A DNA stretch of 64,000 bases from contig CM040100.1 of assembly GCA_022496805.1 (NCBI GenBank), positions 15,219,009 to 15,283,008 on the forward strand, in the 5' to 3' direction. The notes beneath the pieces are model-generated. The model worked only from the letters and a program-made list of their open reading frames with translations, was not told where the DNA came from and made no database searches. The stretch comes from Pohlia nutans (Eukaryota; Streptophyta; Bryopsida; Bryales; Mniaceae). Position numbers and translations under genes: made by a program. Shown in pieces: positions 12,424-24,639 of this stretch. Position 1 is the stretch's first letter. The number at the start of each line of letters is the position of its first letter.

Positions 12424-12747
12424 TTAAACTACATTGATTGAATCCAAATCTCATTTTGTTTTTTAAATATGCAATACACTCACAGAACACTGCAACATAC
12501 TTCCTCTGTTCCGAAATAAAAAAGTAAAGTATTTGAGATTGAAAGCAGTGTTCCACGGCCATTTCATTTTGGAACAAGCGGCAAGTCGCGTAGTCACTGC
12601 CTTAGTATTTACCCTATGTTTACTTTTACACCTTGTTTGTATTGTTAAGCCATGTAACTCCTTAAAAACGAAGTGCTTCCATAGTCTCTCCCCTGGAGGG
12701 GCAGAGACAACAAAGGGAGTGGTCAAGAACACACTCCACCCACTTAA

Positions 12748-13170
12748 CCCCCAAAGGACCAAGAAACATGGTTTGGGTCTTATGATTAATGGGAGAGACC
12801 ACCATGGAAGAGACTACAGAAACGCTTTGTTTTTCAGTAGTTATCAGAAGTTACGCACTAGGACAGTAAAAAGAAGCCGTAAAAGTAAATTCAGTGGGAT
12901 AAATACTAAAACAGAGACTCTACGACTAGCCGCTTGCTTCAATTGTTTTGAGTAGGTCATATGAGTGGTCTTTTCAATAGGTCATAAGTAGTCTTTTTCA
13001 AAGTAGGTCTTATTCTATTCATTTAATTTTTTTTCACCAACACATGCAATGTTCTTCACTGATTTTGGTAGTAACTATAAAATTTGGGTCCCTTCTGATT
13101 TTTTTGAAAATCACAATATGATCAATTGAATTGGTCATTTTAAAACCATGAATCCTTGGTGCTGTAGGGG
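12748..13170. mobile_element. TTAA-flanked MITE, 423 bp
   Basis: TTAA at 12744-12747 and 13171-13174. The left end CCCCCAAAGGACCAAG and the right end (complement CCCCTACAGCACCAAG) match, and the match continues to an ATGGTTT block. Its right end cuts into the ORF that reads leftwards from 13,532, suggesting that it inserted there. Noncoding. Confidence 0.75.
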
Positions 13171-13785
13171 TTAACCTGGACCGACTTTAGGAATGTCCTA
13201 ATGTTCACTGAGATTAGCCAAATATTGATTAAACTCTTCGACGCGCTGACGATGGCTCTTGTTGGCCACTTTGGCTTGACGTTGGACTTCCAGTTTTGCT
13301 TTCTGCTATGGTATTTCTTCTCTACAGTTGTCCTATGATCCTCGCATAGAGCCCCGACCAGCTGCCTACACTCCATTCCTTCCACTTGTTCTAATCCTTC
13401 AAGCTTTTCTCCCGGTTCCCCTGAGGGCAGGAGATTTGTAGCCTCTCCTTCTGCGGAAGATGGTGTCTGGCTTGCCAGCAATTGCAACTGAACTTGCTCT
13501 AGCTGCTGCTGGAATGCTATCTCGTGAGCCATGAGTAGAAAAATTAAATTAAGTGAATTTTATTCAACGATCTTATAAAGGAGATTATTAAGAGTAGATC
13601 TTTGTACCATCTCCCTCTACTTCTTCTTTTTCTTCATGACCCCCGCCCTCACATCCAACGGATTTTCTTTCTGCTTCAGCCTTCCCCCTACCACGTTCGA
13701 GTATGTAGACATCACTCCACCTGGTTGCAAAATAATCCCACCATTTCATCTCACATAAAACTCTTGAGAAATTGAGAAATATCAT
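13171..13785 (-). pseudogene. unrecognised coding-like remnant
   Basis: Two open segments on the minus strand (13785-13588 and 13532 to about 13171) have coding-like composition. The first is rich in Glu/Lys/Gly. The second begins MAHEIAFQQQLEQVQ with a Gln-rich amphipathic start, followed by Glu-rich sequence and then a basic stretch. The second frame runs into the TTAA element at 13,170, so its 3' part is lost or displaced. No domain is recognised, and a retroelement gag-like fragment is possible. Confidence 0.3.
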
Positions 13786-13799
13786 CCTAACTTGTGAGC

Positions 13800-15330
13800 A
13801 CCATCAATACTTTTGGAAAATGAAGACATGGTTCAAAGCATTTCTAATGTCTTGGTGTTTTTTTTTCATGATGGGTGAGTTTTCAGGGAGCTCGCACGTG
13901 TATCTACTTCATCATAGAATTTAATGATTTGAGGTGACTTTTTGTATAATCCTCAGTGATTGAAAAATTCAAAAGTTCTTAGAATGTACTCCTCTGTCCC
14001 ACTAAAACACCATGCATTCCTTTGTAATTTACAGTGGAAAGCACGTGGGATAGAACGAGTAAGTATCAACACCCTTGGAAAAAGAACTCAAGATATGCTA
14101 CTCAGTAGACATCATGCATGCATGCTTTCTATTGGTATCACACTGTGCATGTATTAGAGTCATTATGAGAAGTTGGGGACGTCAAATAGGTATTTCAAAT
14201 GAACCATAGTCCAAAGTTTCACTATAGGAAGATGCAACATTGCTTTGTTCTATGAGTTCTAGACCTCACAGTAAACATACAACGTATCAGCTTTAACCCT
14301 AAAGGACCAAGGATTCATGATTCTGAAAGGAAAAATTCAATCAGTTGAATTGCAAAAATATAAATCAGATGAGACTGAATTGTTTTATCATTGGAATAAG
14401 TGAAGAGCACTGGATGGGTTGATAAAAACAATAATGAAAAAGTTCACATAAAACCTCAAAAATTTCTTAAAATTAAATAAAGAAGTTCAAATCAAACTTC
14501 TTGGTGCTTTACACATTGAAATTTTTTTCGCAAATCTAAACTTAAAAACTATAGAGTTTGATATTAATAGTGAGTCTTACGCATCATTGATCCGATGAAA
14601 ATAATTGCTTTATGAAACAAGAATTAATTATAGACCAATTGCCATGAAGAGTATTGACAAGTAATGTGTGAAACCCGACAAAATGATGTGACTTGAAGAA
14701 CTCACCAAAATTTGCAGTTGAAATGAAAAGCAGACTACATTCAATTCTTGATTCAAGAAACTCAGAAGATTCTTTGGATCAATAGTTGAAGTACAAAACG
14801 GTTTAAAAGCTCCAAGAGACAATATCATTAAGACCTCGCAAACTCCACAATACTAAAAACAACATTAGAAGGTTGTTTTTGCTACAACATGATGCTTGAG
14901 GTGACCACAATGTCTGCAAACCGTATTAAGAAATCTAAAACCAAAGGCTCAAAGAGGGCAACACAACATGCATCAAATTCAATTAGCACTCACATATAAT
15001 TATCAAGAATTTATGCTCATGACATAAAACAAGAAATGGTCTACTGTGTCTGAAGGAGGTTTGACAAGAGTTTACAACAAAAACACAAGTGACATACTTG
15101 AATCATGGGCGATGCTTGCAACAATCCATTGATGTCTAAAGAGGCTCAAGAATGACTATGAAGGTACCGTAGTTAGTGGCATTGGGTTTCTTTGCCACAC
15201 TCTGCGTGCGTTCCTAAACCCGTGTAAGACCGGAAACCATGAGATTGGTTGTTTTGTTGGCATCGTTGTCGGTCTCATCAATCATGCGTGATTGAGAGGT
15301 TGAGCTATTTTGCTCTATTTATGACAATTA
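13800..15330. repeat. dispersed duplication, copy 1 (about 1.5 kb)
   Basis: This segment aligns from GAAGACATGGT...CAAAG (about 13,826) through GGGTTTCTTTGCCACAC (about 15,185) to the AACTATTTGTGACA end with the segment at about 17,190-18,745. It is noncoding in all frames. A solo TTAA left end (CCCTAAAGGACCAAGG at 14,297, TTAA at 14293-14296) is present here and appears absent from copy 2. Confidence 0.75.
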
Positions 15331-15944
15331 ACTATTTGTGACACATACCAAAACCTTTATTTGGACTGCTTTGCATAATTACAACTAATTGTCACAATGA
15401 AATATGCATTATATTATTTATAATATACTTTATAAGAAAGTTTTGAGCATTGCAGTGTTCACCTTTGAGTGGGAATCTTACATATCTATGACAAAGGTGG
15501 TTGATGCAAATGTCAGCTCTGGAAGATATGAATTGGTCTGCTGGATAATGTCTGTAAATGTTCCTCAAATTTGACCACTCTTTCAGAAGTATGGTATAAG
15601 AGGTGGAAATTACTACGTGTGCACACTTGTTGTGGTTTGGGTCATATAAAACAACCATGTTAATGCTTACTTCCCTCAAAGTGTAGAAATGCATGGTTCG
15701 ATATTTTTGGAGAAGTAGTGATTACTTATATTTTCAATTTGTGATTTCGTGGGGCCACCATGCTACCACATGTAGCACACTTAAAAGTCGTTTTGCATGT
15801 GTGTAAAGGATTTTGTTCAGCACATGCTCTCACCTTTTTGTGGTTTCTTGTATTATTTAGCTCTGAATTCATATATGTTAAGAAATGTAGTTTGGTAATT
15901 GATTCGCATGTACAATACCCTACAATAAGTATACATCACCCCGG

Positions 15945-16275
15945 GTTTACAAAGGTTTGCCACTAGTAAATGATAAAGTTGGAACTTTTGAGCCAAATTT
16001 GATTATGTTGCAAAATTAAAGATACAAAACACATTTTGTTGAGATTTGATAAAAATAAATATTTTAATGTCATTTGCACTTGAAGTTAATACTTCCATTT
16101 TTAAACCCTCAATTCAAAGGACAATATATACAATTATTTTTTTACTTATAATGTCTAAAATTCATCATGATTGGAATGAATGCAAATCCTTCATAGAATC
16201 ATATGCAAAAAGAAATCATGATTGGAATGTATGTTAATCCTCTATAGAATCATATGCAAAAAGAAATCATGATTT
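15945..16275. repeat. dispersed repeat, also inverted at about 53,080-53,365
   Basis: From TTTACAAAGGTTTGCCA to GAAATCATGATTTTT the segment is alignable with the reverse complement of 53,080-53,365. Within it, a 60-bp unit (ending ATAGAATCATATGCAAAAAG) is tandemly doubled at about 16,155-16,272. The stretch 15,331-17,190 has no gene that I can support. Confidence 0.65.
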
Positions 16276-17189
16276 TTGGAGGCATATTGACTATAAAATT
16301 ACCGATTGAAACATTTTATCCTAAATTCTTCAATTGCCAAGTGAATTTTCGATATTTAAAAAATTTCACCCCAAAATATCTGAAAACGGGTAGTTGCACA
16401 CTACGGTGTTCCTCTTTTTCGGTCACGTTTGTAGGTTTTGGCCTATTTCTGACCTTTCAAGCTCAATATAAGATTACTGGAAGGACTATGAAAAGTATTT
16501 AATATTCATACCTTAAAATGAAAATATGATGTTCAATTTTTAAAAATAAGTTGCTAAATTAGAGAACCGTGTGCATTTGTAATATTCTTAATGCAGTCAC
16601 AATGCTTTGGTTTTGACAAATGCACTCTGTTTGTAATGCAATTTTTGGAATTTAACCTTCAAACTCTTTGTGCACATAGAATTTTTCTTATTGTACTCCT
16701 TTCCGCCATTTTTTATTTTAAAATATTTTCTATATTGCAATTTTACTTAATATAAACATCTTTTAGAACTTACGCATTTTAAGTATGTAAAAGAAGATTT
16801 GAAAAAATTCAAAATCATTATAGTAATCCATATAAAACATTACACATTGGCTTTGACTTGAATCTGCAAAATGATTAGAATCATGCACAATATTCATCGT
16901 TGAACTTTCATCATGTTCATCGTGTCTTTTGTTCAAAAGGGTACTTTCAAATATTCATATTTCTTAATGTAAAGCCTTTAAAAAAATGAAGAATGTATCT
17001 TTAGATTTCATATACATCAATCTCACCATTTGTTAAGAAAAATTAGTTCAAAATATCACCAATGAGTTTTAATATGTTTTGAAAAAGAGTGATTTTGACA
17101 ATAATGCTAAATGTGCATTGCATACACGTTCCTAGTCACCGTACGATGCAACTACCCAAACTCTGAACAATAACATCCTTGCAAGAAGA

Positions 17190-18745
17190 ATCTACGATCC
17201 CTTTGAGCAACGTCGACACTTTTGGAAAAAGAAGACATGGTACAAAGAATTTCCGACTTCTGAGCTTTTTTACATGATGAATAAGTTTTCAAGTATGTTA
17301 TGAGGTAATCTGCTCAAATAGAACTTTATGATTTTATATTAACTGATGTGTAGTCCAAAGTGACAGAAGATTTCAAAATTCCTATTCATCAATCTTAGAA
17401 TGCGAACATTTACACCCAAGTTGAAAAATAAAGATATGATACTTACTAGGCACTATGTATGCATGATTTATATTGATATGACAGGATTCATAAGTTAGAG
17501 TCATCATGAGAAGTTAGGGGATCTTAGAAAAGTATTTAGAATCATGAACTATTGTTTAAAATTTCACAGCAGACAGATACCACATACTGGTGCAACATAT
17601 GAGTCTTTATAACCTTCTACTTTCTGTAGGTAATTGTACAACATAACAAAATAAATCAATTGTATTGTGAATTTTTTAATCAGATACGACTTAATAGATT
17701 ATTATTCAAATAAGTGAAAAACATTGCATGTATAGGTAAAAAAAGAAAAAAAATTGAACTGACAAAAAGAAGTTGATTTAGGACATATTAAAAAATTGCT
17801 AAAAACAAAAACAAGGGGGTTTGATTGAGACTTATTGGTCATTTAGGGATTAAACAAATTCTTGCAAATTTGAACCTAAAAAACTATAGACTAGTGGGTA
17901 TTATGCATCATTGATTAGGTGAGAATAACAACTCAACTAGGAAATGAATGAATTATTGACCAATTGTCCATGTTCCATGCTGAGTATCGAGAAGCAATTT
18001 GTGAAATCCCCTGAAAGAAAAAAATGACTTGAAGGGCTTATGTAGTTTTTCCTTTAAAGTGAAAAAACGACTATATTCAATTATTGATTCAAGAAGCTCT
18101 GCAGATTTTTCTCATCAATATTATATTTTAAAAATGGTTACGAAGCTCCACAAGACACCATGAACAAGATCCCCAATAATCGGGTGAAAACTCAAACAGT
18201 AACTTCAACAAAAATTCATGTGATAAGTGAAACACAAGTGCAAACTCCACAACACTAAAAACAACATTGGAAGGTCATTTTTGCAACAACATGCTTGGGG
18301 TGACCACAACGTCTACAAAACATATTGAAACATATGAATCCAAAAAAGCTCAAAGAAGGCAACACAACATGCATCAAATTGAATTAGCACTCCCATATAA
18401 TTATCAACAATATATTATGATCATGACAATCATAAAACAAGAAATGGGCTACTATATTTGAATGAGGCTTCAAAGAGTTTACAAGAAACACAAGCAACAT
18501 ACCTAAGTCATGAGCGATGCATACTACAATTCATTGATGGAACAAGAGATTCAATAATGACTGACAAGGTACGATAGTGGGTGTTGTTGGGTTTCTTTGC
18601 CACACTGTGTGTTTGCAAGCCCAAGAAGACCGGTAGCTCTGAGACCGACTGTTTTATTGGCACGATTGTGGATCCCATCTATCTCACAGGCTTGAGAAGC
18701 ATAGGTCATTTGTCCTATTCATTACATATGATTATTTGTCACAGT
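17190..18745. repeat. dispersed duplication, copy 2
   Basis: Diverged copy of 13,800-15,330 in the same orientation, spaced by about 3.4 kb. Shared landmarks are GAAGACATGGTACAAAG, AACACTAAAAACAACATT, CAACACAACATGCATCAAATT and GGGTTTCTTTGCCACAC. No coding frame is conserved between the copies. 18,746-19,096 is AT-rich with nothing recognisable. Confidence 0.75.
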
Positions 18746-19096
18746 TAGAAGAATCTTCACTTGGACTGTACTACAAACAACTATTCGACACAATAAAAAA
18801 TGTCTCATATTATTTATAATAAGTTGTATAGAAAACATCTAAACTTAAGAAAAACAATCCAATAAAATCAATTCAAGGTTGAAGAATCTAATGGATGTGA
18901 CATTTGGGAACATCAACCATTAGAATGATCATACTTAATTTAAGATAAAAAAAAGGAGTAGTGAATAATGCTTTCATTGTGGATAGAAAACCCTTTAATA
19001 AATGTATTTATGCAAGATCTATGTTTGATACAAATATCTAGATTGACATTCGAACACTTCTATATAACTTTTTCAATACTTCTAACTTCCAATGTT

Positions 19097-20353
19097 CTAC
19101 CATCTATAATTTACGCCATATTTATCCTTCAACAAAACTTCCTCTCTTTTAACATATGTTGAATTAGTTGAAAGTACATTCAATATTTCTTCAATTCTAG
19201 GCCTTGCACTAGGATCAGATTGCCAACATCCATCCAATAGTTCACGCATCCAATTTTCAACATATGTGGGTACCATAGGGCGTAGCTGCTGATTGATCAC
19301 AAGATCAATCAATAAAGAGTTGTTGTCACTCAATGGATGACCTTCAAACGGAAGCTTCCCGGTCAAGATCTCATAGCAAGTCATTGCGTAGCTATAAACA
19401 TCTGTTGCTTTTGAAAACACCTCGGGCCTCTCGTTCACCTTCCGCTCTTTGCACGCCAACAAAATCTCGGGTGCCCTAAAGAAAGTCGTGCCAACAACTC
19501 CAACAGAGCATTCATAGTCTGCTACAACACAAAGCCATTTGGGCAGACCGATTTTAAATTCTTTTACAAGGACATTTGATGCCTTCAAGTCTCTGTGAAC
19601 AATGTCACGATTGTGCAGCCAATCCACCCCCAAAGCAACGTGATACATCAATAATTCAGCTTCCACCTGTGAAAATGGTCTTTGGTCTTCACCACTAAGC
19701 TTCAATTTCATCTTGCGCTCAATCAAAGTACGCAAATCAAAATGTTCCTCGTACATAAGGAATGCAAATCTTCCACTCTTCAACAATATTCCGTGAAGTA
19801 CTTTAGAAAAATACCGTGGTTGATTCATTGGTTTAGGAGACATCAAATTTTTCATACCCTCGACATGGAATTGTAGCAACCCTTCGGGCAATTGCGACTT
19901 CACATGTTTTAAGAGAATCCCCTCCTTGAAGACCTTTAGCACATATTCACGTCCCCATTTTTCATCAAGCTCAGCATTCCGTGCATCATTCCACTTGACG
20001 TGGGCTTCATAGAGCTCAGCTTGGCCGCCCTCTGCAAACTTCTTCCCAACCACCAATTCACCATAATCATAACCAAAGCCCGTCGAAATCCCATCTCCAC
20101 TAAAATTCGCAAAGAAATCACCCCATGCGGGATGCCTTTGCAGAGCCCGAAACTCTTGCTCATTGCTCATTCCAAAGTTCACTTCTTCGTCATCCGTGTC
20201 ACAGGTCTGTTCCACCAATGTGCTCCAGTGAGCCTTGCATTGCTCAATCTCCTTCTCCAATGTTGAGAAATACAACGTTGACGCGGATGCATAATCGTCT
20301 TCATTCACTCCTGTCGTTATGCCAAGATCCGATTTCTTGCTTGACTCATCCAT
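19097..20353 (-). CDS. TKL-like protein kinase with a DYE in place of DFG
   Basis: An uninterrupted kinase of 418 aa when started at the ATG at 20353; the frame stays open a little further upstream but without another ATG. Counting from the GTG at 20,422: an acidic N-terminal region (about 1-120), Gly-rich loop FAEGGQAELYEA (129-140), the Lys of YVLKVF (K163), catalytic loop IVHRDLKASN (D278, N283), the metal-binding DFG replaced by DYE (302-304), FRAPEI (315-320), DVYSYAMTCYEIL and the late-lobe GCWQSDPSARP. The HRD and Lys are intact, so activity is plausible; the DFG Phe/Gly changes keep the metal-binding Asp. There is no signal peptide or membrane span, so it is probably cytosolic. The substrate is unknown. 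The layout (a variable acidic N-terminus before a single kinase domain) matches TKL kinases expanded in mosses, to my knowledge. The upstream region is tandemly duplicated. Confidence 0.9.
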   Translation of the reverse strand: MDESSKKSDLGITTGVNEDDYASASTLYFSTLEKEIEQCKAHWSTLVEQTCDTDDEEVNFGMSNEQEFRALQRHPAWGDFFANFSGDGISTGFGYDYGELVVGKKFAEGGQAELYEAHVKWNDARNAELDEKWGREYVLKVFKEGILLKHVKSQLPEGLLQFHVEGMKNLMSPKPMNQPRYFSKVLHGILLKSGRFAFLMYEEHFDLRTLIERKMKLKLSGEDQRPFSQVEAELLMYHVALGVDWLHNRDIVHRDLKASNVLVKEFKIGLPKWLCVVADYECSVGVVGTTFFRAPEILLACKERKVNERPEVFSKATDVYSYAMTCYEILTGKLPFEGHPLSDNNSLLIDLVINQQLRPMVPTYVENWMRELLDGCWQSDPSARPRIEEILNVLSTNSTYVKREEVLLKDKYGVNYRW

Positions 20354-20639
20354 TGTACAAGAAGGATCGGACAAATGCAAATCTATGAGCTCGTGTGAGC
20401 ATCCACTAATACTTGCAATCACTATTTGAGGAATACTTCACTACTTGAATGCAATCGCTTTGCCAATCATTCTGTGGAACAAAGTCAAGATGTAAGGATG
20501 GGAATTGCTCCCCAAAAATATTAGGAATGGAGAGCATAATGCCAACGCTATTAGAGTGAGAGCTGCATGCACAATCTGAGACAACTTTGCAATCATAGAA
20601 TACTCTCAACATCTAGAGAAGAGAAATATGCTGGACCTT

Positions 20640-22495
20640 CAACGGAATCACGACAAGAATAGGATGAAGAAGCCAACAAGTTTACCAGTAAAGGATTCCG
20701 TTAGGTGATCGATGTCGTGAGCAACTTCAGAGAATCAACGGCAACGCCTGCTGTCGTGCCTCCAACACAGCTCCTCACAGCTCCTCCCAAGCAAGTAAGC
20801 AAGAGAAGATAGCGTATACTCCTGATGCGAGCCAGAGAGCATAAACTGCAGATGCGTGGTGCGAAATGCAAATCCCTGCGAAGGAGTGAGGGGCGGAAGT
20901 GTCTGACAATCGCAAATTATTGAGCTGCAGCACCGACAACCAACCAAACACTCAAAATTCAAGGGCGGTCCAGTGAAGATCAACAAGCACTAAAGCCCAA
21001 TTGATTCCACGTTCAACAGGATCGCAACAGCAACGAGATGCCGCTCTTACCCGTCAACGGATCAGCTGGGCCGGTGATCGATGCGGATAGTATGAACGGC
21101 AACACCAACGTTCCTAGCTCCCGATAGAGCCCCTCGCAGGCAAGAAACCGCAGGCTTCAGATGCGTGGTGGTGCGAAATGTAAACCCTGGCGAAGAAGGT
21201 GCTGGGGTTGGGGAGCCTCTCAAACAGTCGGACGGCAAGGTGAGCAGTATCGGTAGAATATGCCTGAGCTGAGCTATTTCAGTGGACTGTTTCTAATGCT
21301 CTACAGTGATTTTGACTCTGTTGAAGGGATGAAAGTGGTGAGATGGGCACATAAGTAATGACGTTCTACAGTTCCTCCGAAGCTTGTAAGATCCAGATAT
21401 GGTGGCTTGGAGGTCTATTGAGTACTGGCTATGCCAGACACTCTGCAAGGAGGGGATGATCTCAGTTCCTTATCTCGATCGCTTCGTGAGCTTACTTCGC
21501 CAGATGATAGTCAGCTGCTACTCGATCAATTCTTGAGCAGAAGCAGGTACGTTACATGTTGCCATCGTGTCAAGGGAGGTTATTATTATGCTCAACAGGA
21601 TTGCAAGAACAACAAAATAAAGAAGCGAATAAGCTTACCTGAAAGGAATCCGCGAGGTGATCGATGTCGTGAACGGCTTTAGAGAATCACCGACGACGCC
21701 GGCAGTCCTACCTCGGACACAGCTTCTCCCAAGCACACAAGAAAGCAAGAAAGCATAGACGCCAAATGCGTAGTGCGAAATGCAAATTCCTGTGAACGAG
21801 TGAAGAGCGGAAATGTCTCTGACACTCGCAAAGTAATGAGCTGGAGCACCGACAACCAACCAAACTTTCAAAACTCAAGGGCGGTTCTGAGAACAAGAAC
21901 AAGCGGCGAAGCCCAAACGAACTGATCCCACGTTCAACAAGATCGCAACGTACAATAATGGAAAGCTGATCTTACCAGTCGACGGATCGCCTGGGCCGGT
22001 GATCAATCGATGTGAAGAGTATGAACCGCACAGCCAGGGGACCTAGCTCCAACACAGCTCCTCGCAGGCAAGCAAGCGCAAGTTTCAGATGCGTGACGGT
22101 GCGAAAATGAAACCCTGGGGACGAAGGTGCTGGGGTTTGGGAGCCTCTGAAGTAGTCGGAGGACATGGTGAGCAGTAAGGGAAATTGCCTGAGCTGTTTC
22201 CGTAGACTGTTTCTGATGTCCTACAGTAAATTGGACTTTGTCGAAGTGATGAAAGTGGTGTGAAAGTGCTGTTAGAGCCAGTTTCGTCGGAGATGTTTGA
22301 AGGTTTAGAGTTATTCCGGAGCTCAGATGTAGAGTGGCTGTGAGCTCTATACTGAGCTCTATACTTCATTTCGGAAGGAAGTGAAGATCATTCCTTATCT
22401 CAAATTTTCAATCGCTTCATGATCTGACTTCGCCACTTAATAGTCAGCTCCTACTCCAATTCCTCATCAGGCAAGCACAAGCAAGTTGGTTACAA
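20640..22495. repeat. tandem duplication (two units of about 0.93-0.95 kb) in the kinase leader/promoter
   Basis: Unit 1 (about 20,640-21,555) and unit 2 (about 21,590-22,495) share blocks in the same order: a minus-strand donor-like CAG/CTG|GTAAxCTT, GTGATCGATGTCGTGA, GCACCGACAACCAACCAAAC, TGGGCCGGTGATC, GAAGGTGCTGGGGTT and a final TTCCTTATCTC segment. It is GC-richer than its surroundings, as expected for a plant leader. Each unit supplies a candidate first exon and donor for the kinase. Confidence 0.8.
21431..21546 (+). CDS. possible first exon of a divergent gene
   Basis: ATG followed by 38 open codons ending at a consensus donor (GCAG|GTACGT). The peptide is acidic and Leu/Ser-rich (LRELTSPDDSQLLLDQF). 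The equivalent stretch in the second duplicated unit (about 22,390-22,490) has lost the ATG and has a stop, so at most one copy works. No downstream exon was recognised. It may be chance within a leader. Confidence 0.3.
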
Positions 22496-22644
22496 TTTTG
22501 AGTAGGTCACATGCCCGGGACTTTCATTTGTCCAATCTAATTCTCTTTGGCCAACACATGCAATATTCTTTACTAAGTTTAATGATATAAGTTTATTTTT
22601 ATTTGAGTTATGTTTTGCATAATATAGTTATCTTTAAAGACATG

Positions 22645-22670
22645 GTATCTTTTAAGATACCATGTATTTT
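22645..22670. repeat. near-perfect palindrome
   Basis: ACATGGTATCTT, then TT, then its complement AAGATACCATGT: 12-bp arms and a 2-bp loop. Confidence 0.8.
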
Positions 22671-22687
22671 CTTCAATATATTGTTTT

Positions 22688-22912
22688 TTATTCAATCGAG
22701 ATAGTTATAAGGTATGGAAGAGCATTGTGGTCTCTCATTATTAGGTGTATCAGAGCTTAGTGATTTTCAAATTCATGGAAATCAACTTTAGCCATCAATA
22801 ATGGCGGCTAAACTAGTTTTCCTTGAACTTTGACACCACCAAGCCTTTACGCACTTAACAAGGAGAGACCACAAAGCTCTTCCATGCCTTATAACTATTC
22901 GGAGTGAATGAA
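22688..22912. mobile_element. foldback element with about 36-47 bp arms
   Basis: 22701-22736 (ATAGTTATAAGGTATGGAAG...) is the complement of 22863-22898 with few mismatches, and weaker pairing extends outwards on both sides. The 126-bp centre includes TGTATCAGAGCTTAG, similar to the primer-binding site after a copia LTR, but there is no LTR. Noncoding. Confidence 0.65.
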
Positions 22913-23097
22913 TAAGAGTATACCAAAGCAAAACACATTGTATCTTTTTCAAATACAAGGTGACTTTAACGATAACTTGAATATGATCAATTAAAATGAC
23001 CCTTTTCAATCTAAGAAATTTTGGAAGCTTGTAGACGGAGACTCCAAACATATGGATCCTTAAGAGCATTGAATTTGAGTGATTGTTTGTATATTAA

Positions 23098-23901
23098 CCC
23101 CTAAGGGTCCCTAGCTTTTTTGGGCTTAAAATCATCATTGCTTTTGATGTGTTATAGGTCTAAATGTAAGATGTTTAGAGACCTCAACCGTACAGTCTTG
23201 TAATATACATGTTGTAGATCATGTGGATCAATTTTGGGGTCATTTGGCCATATAGATTGCAAGATCATTGTGTTTTAGTGCTAAAAAAGGATTCTGAAAT
23301 TTTCCTAACAACACAGTTAGAGATGAAATTCGTTTTCAAAATTACTCAAATGAAAAAACTTTGAACTATAAAGTAGTTCAAAATCATCATGTAAACACAT
23401 TGGTACCAATAAAACCTCAAGAATTTTTTTTAATGTGCCCTAAAATGGCCTTGCAACGTCAAAAAGTAGCCCGAAAAGTGACCCATTTGAACCAAAAAGC
23501 AAAAAGTGTCCAAACTAGACCCGTGCACTAAATGACTCCCAAACATTCATAACAACATGGATTGACATGAACAGTTTACCATGATAACTAGACTTCAAGG
23601 GCAATTCAACCCAACAAGTTTTTATTGAGAACAGACTTGGGATGAAGGAGATACAAGTCCCCGAAGTTGCTGCCATCAAAATTCACAGAAATTGTCCAAA
23701 ATACAATACCTACTTTCAAATGATCACCAAAAATTCAATTCATCTCAGATTGATCTTAAATGTTTACCACACCTTCCATACATCATTTCGTTTTTTTCCA
23801 AAATTTCATTAGAATCGGACACGTTTTGCAAAAGTTGCAGCTCTTTGAAGGTGATTGTACCCCAAAAACGTCCAAAATATGGACGTCGGTTCGGTTAGGG
23901 G
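23098..23901. mobile_element. TTAA-flanked MITE, 804 bp (family 1)
   Basis: TTAA at 23094-23097 and 23902-23905. Left end CCCCTAAGGGTCCC; right end complement CCCCTAACCG, followed inside by a GACGTCC-N6-GGACGT palindrome. It is closely alignable with 28152-28962 and, inverted, with 51856-52670. No ORF is conserved among the three, so it is nonautonomous. Confidence 0.9.
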
Positions 23902-24639
23902 TTAAGGATCACCTTTTGTTGATTTTCTTAAATTATATTTAGAAAAATGTGGTTAGAGCATCCTCAATGGGACCTCTAAAAGGATCCCGTATATTAAAAT
24001 TAAATCTTTTAATGTACAATCAAGGAATTATATTATAATTTTTTGCCGACATAGTAAGCGTAGGTTACATAATATCCCAATACATCTATTTGAATTGTTA
24101 GTTTCATAAAATAATCAATATTAAGTGAAATATACACATCTTTTAACTCTTCATAACCTGAAGTCAACCGAAATTTGATTACACATAATTCCATGAGGTT
24201 TTTTTCAATGATGAATTTTATTTCAAAGTGTGCCAAATGAATATTTCTTTGTTTTTGATCTTTTAAATTTATAAGTTTAAGTTCATCCTGTCCTCCAAAT
24301 TGCCATACCGTACTCGTTTGATAAGTCTCTTTTAACATCTTTAAACTTCTTCAATTTTTACGTGATTTTTTTTTTGTACTGCATGAGTGTACCAGGAAAT
24401 GAAAATCACATCCAGTTAATTCATTTTTTATTTTGTTTTAAAGAGGGACTCATTCAAAGTTGCCATAGGGGATGATTTAGAGTTCAAAGGGCTTTTCGGG
24501 ATACCCATGTCATATCATTACCCTTGCAACAATTCTTCTATAATGATGCCTAAAAATCTCAAAATTACTCATAAATAATGCTGACGTTTTTTCAAAATTT
24601 TCCTATGGATGTGCTTAAAATTTTTGACACGTTTAAATA

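Noticed and set aside
22735..22760. copia primer-binding-like TGTATCAGAGCTTAG
   Set aside because: No LTR precedes it and it sits in the loop of a foldback element, so it is insufficient to call an LTR retrotransposon.
23692..23942. Small ORFs inside the family-1 TTAA element
   Set aside because: Not conserved in the sister copies at 28,152 and 51,856.
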